A stretch of 64,000 nt of DNA from Ursus arctos. Its lineage: Eukaryota > Chordata > Mammalia > Carnivora > Ursidae. The translations under genes were made by a program, and so were the position numbers. The stretch spans positions 27,114,501 through 27,178,500 of the forward strand of contig NW_026623050.1 of assembly GCF_023065955.2 (NCBI RefSeq). Direction: 5' to 3'. How positions within the stretch are numbered: the stretch's first letter is position 1; the number at the start of each line of letters is the position of its first letter. A model generated the notes under the pieces. It had not been told where the DNA came from. It ran no database searches and saw only the letters and a list, made by a program, of their open reading frames with translations. This document shows, piece by piece, positions 25,091 through 64,000 of the stretch.

Positions 25091-26545
25091 GTCCCCTGTG
25101 CTGAGGTCCAAGCTAAGGAGTCAGCTCCCTGTGGTCCATGCATCTGTATATTGCCCAGAGGCCTTGAACCTTTTCTGTGCTCCAGTGGCTGGGTTGACAT
25201 ATGGTGATTAAAGGGTCCTAGTGAATTTCTGTGCCAGGCAGCGCCTATGCACACAGGTCTAATGTTCTGACCGCTAGGTCAGGGTATTTTTTCCTACCTG
25301 GGCAGTTGGGTTAGTGGAAGAAATCTGATAAAATCCTGGAGAGGAACTTGATCATTCTCTGAAGGACTTACAAGTTGTTTGGCTTGCCTAAACTGCTCAG
25401 ACACCGTCTGGAGAATATTCGGTATCCATGTAGTACAGGTTGTGAATTACTCTGTGGGGACTGTTAACAAGACCCTCACCAACTCTGCCTCCGCCAGTGT
25501 CAGACAGGGCCCTAGGGCAGCCCCCTTTCTTCCCTTCCACCAAAGCTCTTTTCCCCCTTGGGGGCTGGGAAGAGTGAGAGATGGAGGGGAAATCCTCCTG
25601 CCTGCAAGCAGAGCTCACTATACACAGCTGGACTTGATCCCTCCTCGGAGCTATGGCTGTGGATACAATGACTTAACTGGGATAACACTCAGCCAGGGTT
25701 TTGGCAACCTGGTATCTGAGCATCTGAACATGGAAAGAGGCCGACTCCCTGAAATCAGTGCAAGAATAATGATGAAGAGTTAGATCTGGAGGCACCTCAG
25801 GGATCATCTACCCCCTGGATTTAAAAAAATACTGAAGCTAAGTTACTCGTCAAGGTCACACAGCTGCTGGTGATAGAGACTGAAGACTACGGTGCCTGAG
25901 TCGAAGCTCACAGTTCCTTCTCTTTAAACTTCCACCCACCCACCTACACACTGACACACAGCCTACCTTTGCCATACCATCACACACAGGCACACGCACA
26001 AGTAAGCCAACTGGGTCCTGTGTCGCTAAAGTATTTGTCCCTCCCATAGGGAGAAGGGCACACAGAAGACCGATTCCCATACATCCCGACCCGCACCAGC
26101 GCGAAAGTCTCAGGAGGGGCCCCCAGGTCTTCCTCTCAACAATCCCTTCCCTCCTCCGGAGAGGGAGCGCCCAGATGACACCCGGCAAGCTGAGAGCTGC
26201 GCGGAAAGCACCGGGCGGGTGCGGGGAACGCGCAGGCCTGGGGCCGGGCGCGGCGGCTGCTGGGGGCCCCCCGGGGCCGAACGCTGAGAGCGCCGGGGTC
26301 TGGCCGCTCCCCCGGGCGACCCACACCCACTACCTGCCCCGCTCCCCCGGCCTCCTGGGGCTCGGGAGGGCCCGGCTGGGGACCCTGACGGCGGGGCGCG
26401 GGCCCCGGGGGGAGGGGGCGCGGAGGGCACAGGGCAGAGGTCTGTGCCTCGGCCCGGTTCGGCCCCAGCGAGGCCTCGGCGCCCTCTCCCTGGCGCGCAG
26501 GTTTGGAAACAGGGCGGCCTCGCCCGGCCGCCGCCTCGGCGGCTC

Positions 26546-53490
<26,945 letters not shown>

Positions 53491-54250
53491 AAACCTCCTT
53501 AGCTGCGACCACATTCTTTCATGTTGTTTTGTTGTTTTGTTTTGTTTTGTTTTGAAACACCATGCTTACCATGAAACCCCTTAAGCGCATTTTTATTTAC
53601 TTTTACACTGTCACAGAAAACATCCACAGAATACCAGCTAGATCAGGGGTTGGGGAAAACACACACACACACAAAGGCGAGCCCGTGGCAGGGCCGTCAT
53701 GACTTAAATGTGCCATTTCCCAGGTTGACGTTGCCACACCTCACAGAGTTTTGCAACACAGTGTACTCAGCCAGTCCAGGAGTCCTCACTAAAGCAGAAA
53801 GATTTCCACTCAAAGTGCCAACGATGTGTTCAACAGGCAGATTCATGTTGAAAACGCAATCAGGTATGGATTGGTGCTACTTTAAACAAAAAGTCCCACT
53901 GTGGTCTTTTCGTCAATATTGTACAATTTAGAATTCTGTCCAACACTAATTTATTTTGTCTTGAGTTCTACGAGATGAGACTGTGGGGCCTGTATGCCTG
54001 AATTCACTAAAGCCAAGGGTTTGTAAGGCACGCTGCTCTTGTTAAGACTTCTATCTCCTTCTCATTGGCACACTTGCGGCTCATTACAACTTGTAGGATA
54101 GCATTTGATGTGGATTTCCACTGTCCATTTCTCCATGTTAAAGCGAAAGATTTAGGCACTATGTACAATTGGTAAAAAAACCATTTTCTCCAGAGTTATA
54201 ACTACCTGTAAACATTGTATAATGGAATAAAACGCACACTGTAGGACATT
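53491..54250 (+). other. TPM1: 3' UTR of the 9d transcripts
   Basis: It runs from the 9d stop to just past AATAAA at 54226-54231. It contains a (TTTTG)n-like run at about 53523-53557 and a short CA repeat at about 53660-53672. The end is estimated from the signal. Confidence 0.75.
54226..54231 (+). terminator. TPM1: Poly(A) signal, 9d 3' end of TPM1
   Basis: AATAAA in aatggaataaaacgcacac, followed within 30-50 bases by T/GT-rich sequence (ttttctacatttggtgg, then gtcatttgtgttttt). It is the last good signal in the gene, so I take it as the 3' end. Confidence 0.8.
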
Positions 54251-54379
54251 TTCTACATTTGGTGGTCCTGTCATTTGTGTTTTTACTTTGTGACCTTGAG
54301 GTGGTCTGGCTGACCACCCTTCCCTCATGAATGGTTTCTTGGTATCCCAAAGATCCCGGGGGAGACGGTTTTGTGTGTG

Positions 54380-54394
54380 CCCCCCCCCCCCCCC
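54380..54394 (+). repeat. Poly(C) run just downstream of TPM1
   Basis: Fifteen C in a row after ttgtgtgtg, about 150 bases past the last poly(A) signal. Confidence 0.85.
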
Positions 54395-55224
54395 GCCCCA
54401 GCATTGCAGGCAGCATTCCTTTGGTCTGTTACAGTTATAGCCCCACAGGAAATGCCTTTTCCAAGAGCCTTTCCCCGTGTTACAGGTATATATCTGCACA
54501 CCCCTAAGAGCGTTGGCAGTGGTTGTGCTGTTTGGGGGATTTTCCCTCAAGTCTTAGCTGAGTCTTCAGTGGTGACGCAGATCGTGGGTGAACGCACCAC
54601 GCAAGCGCTCGTCCCCCAGCTGGGTGACTCTGCTTACAAGTATTGCTCTGAAGGGTCTTCGTGATTTTCTGCTTTCTCACTTCTGCCAAGTTCTAAATTC
54701 CAGCACATCTTCTTTTTCTCGGACTTGGAAACTGAAAATATCACCCGTCACTCTTGAAGACTTCAAGCAAATGAAAGTAGATTACCAACAGTGTAGTTGG
54801 CCAAACTTGTGCTGCAGGGCAGAAAAGGATGTTCTTTTGAAAAGCGGACGTGGTAGAATGGAAATAAATGAGAACTCATTTGGGTGACAGATAATGTTTT
54901 CATTGAAAAGTATTCAATATATCTGTAGCTATTCTTCAAGCCCTTTGATCAGGTATTTTCTCTCCACAGAGAGGAAGGACGTGTAAGGCAAAGAACCCAA
55001 AAAGAAGCCTGGAGGCCAGGCTTCGGGTTCCCACTTCTAAAAAACTGTCCCCTTGCTCAAGGCAAAGAAACGCTCTGGGTCTCCCCTCATCTTCACCATC
55101 CCTAGTCTCCCTGCTGCCCGTCCTCAGCTAGACCACGAATGCCTCTCTGCCTCACTAGTCACAGAGGCCTTTCCTGAACCCAGCACCCTTTCACTTTGGG
55201 GGCCAGGTCTGGCTTCACCTTTAC

Positions 55225-55420
55225 TAGCTGCCTAGCCGGTCAAGTCCCTAAATCTGAGATTCTTCATCTACGAAACGGGAACAAGATTAGCACGTAGCTC
55301 CCAGCGTCCTGCCATGGGACTGGAACGTATCACCCGTGTCATAAAGTGCACAGCGCCTGGAACATGCTTGATAACCCTCAGCTGCTTCTGTCCTCATGGC
55401 ACGTGTGCTCTGAGACCCCC
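55225..55420 (+). mobile_element. MIR-like SINE fragment
   Basis: ggtcaagtccctaaatctga, tcatctacgaaacgggaaca and gcgcctggaacatgcttgat. Confidence 0.65.
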
Positions 55421-55489
55421 ACGGAGGGGATTTCGTACCTGACTTGGTAAAGCTGGGACAGCACGAACCCCGTCCCACGTGACGATGGT

Positions 55490-55680
55490 CATTACTACTG
55501 TTCTCAGACACCATGTGCCAGGACCCGTCATAAGTGCCTCACAGGTGTTCTTTAGCTTCCCGTCGGTTCCCGTCGTATTAACACAGAGACCGAGGCTCAG
55601 TGTGTGAAACTGCTCACAGTCCACGGCTCCCAGGGAGTGGGGTCGGGCTTCAGTTTCGGGCCCGTGCGACTCTGAAGACC
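55490..55680 (-). mobile_element. MIR-like SINE fragment
   Basis: accatgtgccaggacccgtc, cagagaccgaggctcagtgt and ctcacagtccacggctccca, opposite in orientation to the MIR just before it. Confidence 0.6.
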
Positions 55681-57049
55681 TGTGCGGGTCACTTGTTTTA
55701 GATGTCGTGCAGGAGAAAAGCCACTGCTGGACTTAGCTAGAAACAGATGACGCCGCAAACAGTCTGGGGAGGAGACAGGGCAGATGTAGGCGGAGTCTGC
55801 TTCCGGGTTGTCGTGGCCACTACTGAGTGGTTTACCCCTAACTTCCTTGGTTCCAGGGGTCTGGTGAAATCCCGAATTAACGAAGCATCACTCCAGTACC
55901 AAGAATTCTTCCCTGATCTTTCTGATAGACAGGAGGGGAACACCCTGTCTCCACATGGCACCCACCTTGGGTCTGTTCCAATGTGATAATCTCTGAACAT
56001 GCTGCCTCTGTGAGGTCAGGAGGAAGATAAGGGCTCTTCCAGTGGGAGCACCAAGGCTGGAAGCTGATACGGTCACCATTCAGAAAACCATGAAGTACAG
56101 AGAAATAGTTCAAGATTCATACCCTAAATTCCATGGGCAGGCCCAGCTTTCAGGATGAGCAGCTGGAGAAGTTGCCATGTTCAGGGTAAAACCCTGTGGC
56201 TCTCCACAGAGAAAGGGTACAAGTAAGAAATCAGCATCTCCCCAAAATGTTTAAATTTATGAAAAGAGTTCCATAATCCTGTTGCTGAGGGGAAAAAAGC
56301 ACTTTCTGGACATAGTCTTAACTTCTTGAGATTGGCATTGAAGAGAACAATTCCCCTCCTTATTGCTCGTGGAGAGGTCATTAGCAGAAAGAAAATCTAA
56401 TTTTTTTGTATGCTGGTATGTATCCTCCAGAATTTAATACTTTTGGCTCGTTTTTTTTTCCTCGGGGGTTGGGGGGAAACCTGTCTTCTTACGTGAACAA
56501 ATATTTGAGTGTATGTTAACCATTTTTTTCAACTTGTCAACACTATTTGTAGATGTGATTTTGTTTTAAAATCTGCAGTCAAATGTACATACAGAAGGGG
56601 AAAAAATCTGAATTCTCCAATCGAAACAAGAAGCTCTGGGGTGCTCAGGGAGCCATCATTTCCAGAATTGGAGACAGGGCTTTGGGAAAAAATTAGAAAT
56701 GTCAGACAGCGCAAGAAGTGTTCCTTCCATTATATATACTTTCTGACGTTGAGGGTGTTCAGAGCTACATTCCTCCAACAGGTGTCATAAATTTTGTGTG
56801 TCAAAGAATGAATGAAGCTATGTTGAGGGATCACTAATATGAATGCAACTTTTGCCAAGTTTTTGACAAATGGGCCTCAACCTAGAGGATAAGACTGGTT
56901 CCTGCTGCCTCTGAGAGTTTTATTTCTGTTTCCAAGGCCATGGAGAGCAAAGAGTCAAGGCCTTATCAGGGCCTGCCAAGGCTGATGCCCTCACCGAAAT
57001 GCTGATTCAGAGCCCAGCTGCAAGGAGGCTTATAATCAAGGCCTAGTGA

Positions 57050-57260
57050 GGTTCGATTGCTTGCTCAAGGTCATTCAGCTAGTGGAGTTCAGCTCTCCTG
57101 CAGGGCCCGGAAAGGAGAGGGGCACGCTCTGAAACCTGCCTCACCACTCACTGTGCGACCTCGGTTCATTGTACCATTTTGAGCAGCAGTTTCTTCAGCC
57201 TTGAGGGACAGGGTTCGCCTCTTGACATGTTCTGCACGTCTCACAAGCCCGGGAATTAAA
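57050..57260 (+). mobile_element. MIR-like SINE fragment
   Basis: cctgcctcaccactcactgt, gcagcagtttcttcagcctt and the following tail-like segment. Confidence 0.45.
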
Positions 57261-60200
57261 GGAAGCGGTGTGTGCTGATGCTCCCACTACCTCCAGTCCC
57301 TTTTCTGCTCCTCAGCCTGAGCCTTCCCCACTCTCTTCCTTGGGGCTCCTCAGGGAAACTGAAAGTAACTCTGTTTCTTTTGAAGTGAAAAGTCTCCAGG
57401 ACCACGCCCCTGGAGGCCGTCTGTCCATGTCCTCTGGGCCACATGTAAAAGCCATTCAGAATATGCATAGTCGTAGATGGGACAAATGGCCCAGACACGA
57501 AGGCTCAAGTAACCATTCCGGAGTCGTTACCAACGGTGCACAGAAGGTAATGAATGTCTCTAATAGATTCAAATTCCTTTTCTAAGCAAAACACTGGCCT
57601 TTGAAAATAAGTTTCTGTTGCTGGGTTCTCAAACTGCATTTGGACATGCTAGAGAGTGAAGCGGACAGTAGGAAAACACGAATACTGCACAGAGGCCCTG
57701 AAGCAGATGTGAAGGAAAGCAGGCAGCCCCGGTTCATTCCTGAGCAGCACCTGGGCAGGGCCACTGCCGAATCCACGTCTCCAGAGGAAAGCTAGTGATG
57801 GCAAAGCAAGCCCTTCGTGTGTGTGGCTCAGGATTGTTGTCTCCCAAGGGGCCTCCTGGGCCTGGCTGGGCCAAGGCTCCTCTGGGAGGATGCTGTACTG
57901 GGGGGGGGGATGGGGAAGCACACCTCATGATAGGGAGCTCCGATCTGTTTTCAACTCCGGAATTCTTGTTCCTTAGACTCACAGGTGGATAGTAAATGCC
58001 CAGGTACACACGGTGGGATGGTCCAGCCCCATGGCCTTCCAATGAGCTAGGCTTTAATGGGCTGACCACATGCTGCCTCAACACTCCCCCCCCCACTCTG
58101 TCCCAAGGCCACTTCCTCTATGAAGACCATTTTTCACACAATTTGCCAGATAGCTATTTGAATCATGCTGTGGTCAAGGAACCGTTATCTGAAGCAAGCC
58201 CTGTCACTATCCCAAAAGGCTTTAGTACTGGTGCTAAAAGCCCAGCGAGTGTATTTAGTATGAGCCAGCCCCCAGGCAACAGGGTTTTTCATTTTTGCTC
58301 TTAAGGAGCTGTTCCATACTACATCTCAGAACCCAGACAGGAAGTGATGAATTACTGATTTATTCAGCTTGAGGACTGCCATTCCCATGATTTGTCCTCC
58401 TCCTGTGTTCTCATAGAGTACTCCTTCCCAGAATACTCCAGGACTGTCTGCCTCAGACCTTCCCAAGAATTTGAAAAGGAACAAGTCAGAATAACTTGTC
58501 TAGGAATAGGATTTAATAAAGAAAATGTGCCTCAGTGAAGTGTTTCTAGACTCAAATCCTGGCAAACCCGGTCACATCTCTTCAGTTACTAATCCCATAA
58601 TTGAAAGCTCCTGTCTGTTTCTGGCTTGTGATCTCCCCTCGACAGCGACCATTTTTTACTACTCTAAACTCTTGTTCTGCTCACTTTCTCTTAAACACAG
58701 AAAGGACTTCCATAATGTCTTCTAGTAACTAGAGAATAGATGGGATTAAGATTATACATGATTTGGCCTATGGGACTAAGAAATCCACTTGCACTTAAAC
58801 CTGCACATCATTTTAGGAACTGTAGGTTGGGGGTTGTAGGACAATATAGAAAGAGCAGAAAATAGACGTCTTGCCGTCATACTCTATAGAAGAAGCAATG
58901 CACACACGTTTAAAAATAACAGGATGTGATTACAGGGCAAATGGAGAGTAAATGTTATAGGAGTACGTTGAAAACAGGCATTATGCCTCCTTCCCAGAAG
59001 ATTGTTAACCATCTAAAACCAGCGAAGAGACCCTCCTGGGCCTGCTGGATCGTTTTCTTAGAAGGACTCTCGTCACGGGCAGTTCACGACTCACCTGACC
59101 TCTCAAACCTTAGAAACAAGACTTGCATTCGTTTACAGATGCCTTGGTTTTGCTCTTTACTCAGGCCACCAAGCATTTTGTTCTTCACCGTAGTTTTCTT
59201 CTACCGGACTTTAACCGAAAAGTTCTCCCTTCTTACCCACCTTCCCAGTCTTCATTTTATGCTGTTTAACTATTTTAAATTAATCTTTGGTGTTGGTCTT
59301 ACCATACCTTTGCTTTTATCCTAGAGCATCTCTCAATCTTTAGAGCAAACAGTGGAGTATAAATAAATAAATACATAGACTCTTAGAGACTATAAACAGC
59401 ATTCTATGCCAGTAGGGAAATTTGCAGGGATTCCTGGAAAAGCAAATGGACACGAGATGCCATGAACACTCCCTTCGTCCGTGGAAAGATTCCCCAGCAC
59501 TCTTTCTTGTAGCCCTTAGAGAACACAGTGGGCTGATCTACTGGTCTTGAACCTTCAGACTTTAACCTTACTAATAGGTTAGGGGCTCTGGGCATCTGCA
59601 GATAATTCATTTTCCAGCTTTCATGGAAAGATGAAAAGTGAGGTGGTGTGTGAGAGAACATTGAGTTTCGCTAGTGTATTTATAGGAACCCGCTGGGGGT
59701 CCGGAGTGCTTTTGCTTTTCTAGTTTGGGTTCCTATGCAAAAAGATAAGTGCTAGGGATTAATATGGCGGAATTAAATGTGGGTGACTCTAACCCAAAGA
59801 ATTAATCCTAATTTCTATAACAGCGATGGATGTAGTTAATATGTAGTTAAAGGAATATGTAAATTTCATGCAGGAATTGGCAAGTTCAAGTGAAAAGCTC
59901 TGCCGTATTTGGATACAAGGTTGCAAGCTAAATAAGCCAGGCACACCCCACCATAGAATTGTATACACTTTGAGTGTTTCATTTGTCACATATTGTTATG
60001 AGAAATTAGTAAATTATGAGAAAATTAGTAAAGGAAAAGTCATTCATAATCTCACCACCACTTTTAAAAATAGTTATTTTTCATATGTTTTGCCTATGTG
60101 TATATTTAGGGCTTTTTATTCAAAACTTCATATATTTTATCCAAAAATGTTTGCATAGGTATCTATTTCGTATGGTGCTACCCTAGCCTTCGTGGTATTA

Positions 60201-60799
60201 TTATGTGCAATTCCATCTGGTTAATGTGCCATAATTGGTTATTCTATTTTTGATCATTTGGAATGTTTCTGATTTTTTTTTTCTTTCCTAACTAGAACTG
60301 ATAAGAAATTCATTATAATTTTGGATATTTCTTGACTGATGGGACATGAAAACATACACCTACAAGGGAGAAAAAAAAAAAGCTGTTTCTTTTTAAGCAC
60401 AGGCATACCCTAACTATAATGCTGTAGCCAGGACTAGACAGCCCATTTGGGTTCCAAGCTTTGAGTTCTTAAAAAAGAAACAAAACAAACACTTCCCAAA
60501 CTGGTTGAAACAGAGAATTTTAAGAAATCTAGCGCCACATGTGATCTCAGTTTCTCCCCAATCTCCTCCTGCCAACAAAAACACGGAAACTTGAACTTTG
60601 AGCACTGCTCTCACAGGAGTTACCCTGCTCTTTCCTATACCCCATGTCGAGACCCAGAACGGATAAAAGTGAACAACGGGTGTGTGGACTCAGAGGCGCC
60701 GTCCGGGGCCATTCTTGCTTCAGGCTTAGGAAGGCCCTTCCTTATTGATAACGGACAGTGTCGGAGGGTAGCAGCTCCAGCTGCATTACAGAGGACGCA

Positions 60800-61010
60800 G
60801 CCTAGGACAGTGGTTACACTCCCAGGCTTGGACGTTAGAGCAGAACTGGAAGGCCACCTTTGGTTGTGTGACGTTGAGTAAGCTACTTAACTTTTCCGTC
60901 TGCAAAATGGAGGTGATGTTAATAGTAGCTGCACTAAGGTCATGACTAAAGAAGATAATGTGTGTCAAGTTGTGCCTGATACAGTGCCTGATACAAAAAC
61001 TTCGTGAGGG
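60800..61010 (+). mobile_element. MIR-like SINE, nearly full length
   Basis: gttgtgtgacgttgagtaag, tctgcaaaatggaggtgatg and tgcctgatacagtgcctgat. The last part is a small tandem duplication of tgcctgatacag. Confidence 0.7.
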
Positions 61011-62479
61011 ACAAGTTCTTTTGTTGCATTATCGTCCCTGAAACACACCGGAGTCTCGTGTCCTTGCAATTAGCCCCTGTAGCCACTCTCCCCAGGCTTC
61101 AAAGGAAAGGCTGCCCCTGTCCCTTCCATACTCACCTGTGAGGCTGCCTCTGATGCCCGTCAGGACGGTTCAGGGCCAGAAAGTTCAATGAGTTCTTCCC
61201 CCTGAAGTCACAAGGAGGCAAGGCTTCGTGGCCCTTCAGGACTCAAATCCAGTGTTGGGAAACAGAACAGCCCCTCTCCAGTGGGGAGGGGAGGGGCCTG
61301 AGTAGACCCTCAGTGACCAAGGGATCGACCAACCATCACCAGCTCTTGGAGTCACGTCTTCCGTGGCATCCAGAAGAGAGCACCCAGGTCCTGCGTTTCC
61401 ACCAGAGCAAGATGGGGGGTTTGCCTCCGGGGTCTGGTTTCCTGGGGACTTCTCAATAACACTCTGAAAACCCAGCTCACCTGGTTGTTGATCTTACTCT
61501 CAGACACTAGAAGGTTACTTAGGGCACTTGAAAGTTTTCTTCAGACGATAAAATACCTTCATCCTCTGGTGAAATCCTTCACATCTGAGGTCCTGCTTCC
61601 TGGTTTCCTCTGTTTGGATGCAGTTCCTGCCTTCTGTATCTTTAGCCTTGAAAGAAGGGTTGGCAGGAGGAAGCAGGCTGTTCTTGTTAGGAGTGGATCC
61701 TAGATATGTGGGAGGAGGCAGGAGCCCAAGCTTCTTAGCTGTGGCTTTTGTCTAGAGAGGTGTGGGGTGTGGGGCAGGGTGCAGGGACCCAGCCAGCACC
61801 AGGAACTAAAGCCAAGCACCTGCTCTGTGCTTCTGGGTCAGGTTGGCCTGGTTATCTGACACTAGGGAACATCTTTCCTTTCACACCCTATTGTCTGGGG
61901 CTCAGTTACATTCTTGACTCAGAGCCTAGGAATGGGGAGAGCAAGCACTCCAGAAATCCTTAGAGCAGTGACTCACTTAGGTTTGCAGCCTCCCCACCTC
62001 CCTAACAATGAGGCATGCAACTGGTCTTCCAAGTCGAGGAAGCACCACCTCCAGATAGCTGGGCGAGCATCTCTTGGCCTCAGCGCTGGTGTTAAGATGG
62101 GTCTACAAGGATGGGTCCTGAGTGCATCAGCAAAAGAAGAACACCCAAAAGAAAAAGGAGATAGAATTTAATATTTTATATTTCCCCCCAAAAAAGCACT
62201 GATGAATTCTTCATTACAAAAATCTGAACGTCCTTGGTCTATTTCCACTTAGTCTACAGTGATATTTTATTTCGAATTATAAATGTGTAAATGGTGTCAT
62301 AAGCGGACTGCATATCCCACGAAGAGGAGCTGGGTTCCTCTGCAACCTTCTCACTGTGTCCTTGACTCTCCCAAGGACTCCATCCCACCTTCCCCCAGCA
62401 CACGCTCACACACGCCCACACCCAGAGCCATCGTCACTGCCACCACCACTACCCACACAGGACAAACGCCAACCACAGT

Positions 62480-62720
62480 TACATCTTACATGTTATGTTT
62501 CATGGGTTTTTGTGAGTCTGCAACACTGACAAAACCTGGTTCTATCCCTGATCCTTCCCAGCTAACAACGGGGAAACTTGAGGCAAGTTGCTTGGCCTCT
62601 CTGAATTTCAGTTTCTTCCTCTTCTGTGAAAGCCTATCCTTTATGGTTATGTTAAAGAATAAAAGGTAAAATGTGTCCAGGCCACAGGACAGGCTATCAG
62701 TAAATAGTAGGGCTGTTAAT
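62480..62720 (+). mobile_element. MIR-like SINE fragment
   Basis: acaacggggaaacttgaggc, aagttgcttggcctctctga and ggctatcagtaaatagtagg are in MIR order. Confidence 0.6.
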
Positions 62721-63194
62721 GCCCTTTCTTCATTCCTGACCCATCCTAAAAGGTAGAACAGGTGCCTTCTCGGAGAGAACCACCGCCAACCCCCACCATC
62801 CCGTGTTAGCCTGAGGGACTTTGTAGGGAAACATCACTCTTCGAAGTAGCTTCCTGAGTCTCCTGCCCCCACTACCCCAAACTTTTAAAAGGGAGGAGAT
62901 TCCCTGGAGAGAGGCTTATTCAAAGGGTGACACTATCACCATTTTCTGAGGTCAGTGCCTATTTTTTTCTTTTATTTTAGTATCAGCCATCAATTGGAGA
63001 CCGCATGAGTGTGTCTAAGGAGCCCTGGGCTGAGGATTCCTCAGGGAGCGAGCCCATCTGGGAAGGGGAGGGCCAGCCCTGCGCCTTCCAGAGTTTCAGC
63101 AAGTTATGCGTTTCCCAGGAAGGCCCTTTCCCTGGCCTTTGTGACTGTGAAGCCTAAAGGGACTCAGTGGCAGGAGGATGGGGGAAAGTGTCCA

Positions 63195-63350
63195 TTAGCA
63201 CTTCCCACATTTAAATGAACACAGGAATCACGTGGAACCTCGTCCAAATGCAGATTCTGGCTGTGGTCTGAGGCAGGCCAGAGGGTCTGTATTTCTCACC
63301 AGCTCCAGGTGATGCCAAGGCCGCTGGTCTGTGAACCACGGTTGGCTCTG
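63195..63350. mobile_element. MER5A-like hAT fragment
   Basis: It contains caggaatcacgtggaacctc, ccaggtgatgccaaggccgc and ctggtctgtgaaccacg, the two halves of a MER5A-type element. Confidence 0.55.
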
Positions 63351-64000
63351 AGGTACGACTTGGAATGTAACACTGTAACATTACTCAGAGAGACTATAGA
63401 TGTCCTGTGGGTGGTGAGAAGAAACAGAAAACAACTCATTTGGCTCAGAAGCCACAGTGCAGACAGTTCACACACCATGCTCAGGGCCTCACACCAACAT
63501 AGGCTCTGGGGGTGAGGCCAGCGGGGAGTTCCACAAGTCTATGCCATGAGAAATGATTTCCTCACCAGGAAGTTGGGGCATCTCAGGAAGGGGATATGAA
63601 CACGAGGTCACCCAGACCCATCAAAGCCCATTCCAGCCCCCCCAGGACCGCAGCTGGCCTTTGGGGAAGCTAGGGCACCAGCCAGGACTAGCGTGAGGCA
63701 AGTGAGGCACTGGGTGCAAGATTTGAGGAGGTGCTTACTCTCAAGGTCATGCAGTACTTGTGTGTGAGGCCTCCTTGACCTCCGTGCCCTGGAGGCTTCA
63801 CTCACCTTCCCCTGGTGCCAGCCCTGCGAAAGCAGGTACAGGTCATGCTCTGGTTTCCCACTTTGAAATCCCATCTGGGACAGCAGCTAGACCCTCTGTG
63901 CCTCTGGTTTTCCTTCAAGAAAATAAGATAAGAACTAAGTGAAAGCAGTGAAGAAAGTCACTATAAACTTCAGAATTTATTTATCTTGGAAGATCTGGCG

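Larger units (their letters stand above)
10423..26099. other. 5' intergenic DNA upstream of TPM1 without a supportable gene
   Basis: It holds the listed MIR, L2 and can-SINE copies and the (TTA)n run. Short (TA)n tracts lie near 18915 and 19143. Open frames up to 195 codons have no recognisable protein features. Distal TPM1 enhancers could lie here, but I cannot point to one. Confidence 0.5.
54251..64000. other. 3' flank of TPM1 without a supportable gene
   Basis: It has MIR and MER5A-like pieces as listed, the poly(C) run and a G-run near 57901. About 59780-60400 is AT-rich and looks like an old LINE-derived stretch, not classified. The next gene expected from human synteny (LACTB) is not reached. 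Confidence 0.5.

Noticed and set aside
54251..64000. LACTB, the next gene downstream in human
   Set aside because: No exon-like sequence with recognisable protein features was found. The gene is expected farther away than this window reaches.

Overview
This is mammalian nuclear DNA carrying one protein-coding gene, TPM1 (alpha-tropomyosin), on the + strand. I found no other supportable gene. The short tRNA-Lys-derived SINEs with A-rich tails and 15-18 bp target-site duplications are can-SINEs, which restricts the source to Carnivora. The two youngest-looking copies (30.6 and 49.6 kb) resemble the subfamily I associate with bears, giant panda and seals rather than with dogs, so my best guess is a non-canid caniform. 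That is an inference from repeat type, not a species identification.

Layout: 1-26.1 kb is 5' intergenic DNA made of ancient repeats (MIR, L2, a hAT element, MaLR-type LTRs), three can-SINEs and no supportable gene. From 26.1 to 27.1 kb a CpG island holds the muscle-type promoter and exon 1a. Exons 2a and 2b follow at 27.7 and 28.0 kb. A second CpG island at 32.0-32.7 kb holds the internal promoter and exon 1b, which starts the low-molecular-weight isoforms. Exons 3, 4, 5, 6a, 6b, 7 and 8 lie between 39.9 and 45.4 kb. Three alternative 3' ends follow: striated 9a/9b (46.8 and 48.3 kb), brain 9c (52.2 kb) and smooth/non-muscle 9d (53.4 kb). From 54.3 to 64 kb is 3' flank with old repeats only.

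All exon lengths (114, 126, 126, 132, 134, 118, 71, 76, 76, 63, 70, 79, 74, 83 bp) and phases are consistent. They assemble into 284-residue (1a...9a/9b or 9d), 248-residue (1b...9d) and 245-residue (1b...9c) coiled coils. The gene uses two promoters, two mutually exclusive internal pairs (2a/2b, 6a/6b) and a choice of 3' ends.

I do not see an undescribed new system. The most rewarding signals are regulatory: a distal branch point exactly 41 nt from the exon 2a donor followed by about 160 nt without AG; a split Ile/stop codon at the 9a/9b junction; Ser instead of the usual Gly at residue 188; a (TG)n-T6 tract at the exon 5 acceptor; a perfect hairpin with a duplicated 5' arm upstream of exon 9d; paired perfect CArG boxes in the intron before exon 1b; a miR-21 8-mer in the 9c 3' UTR; and a CpG-rich block just before exon 3.
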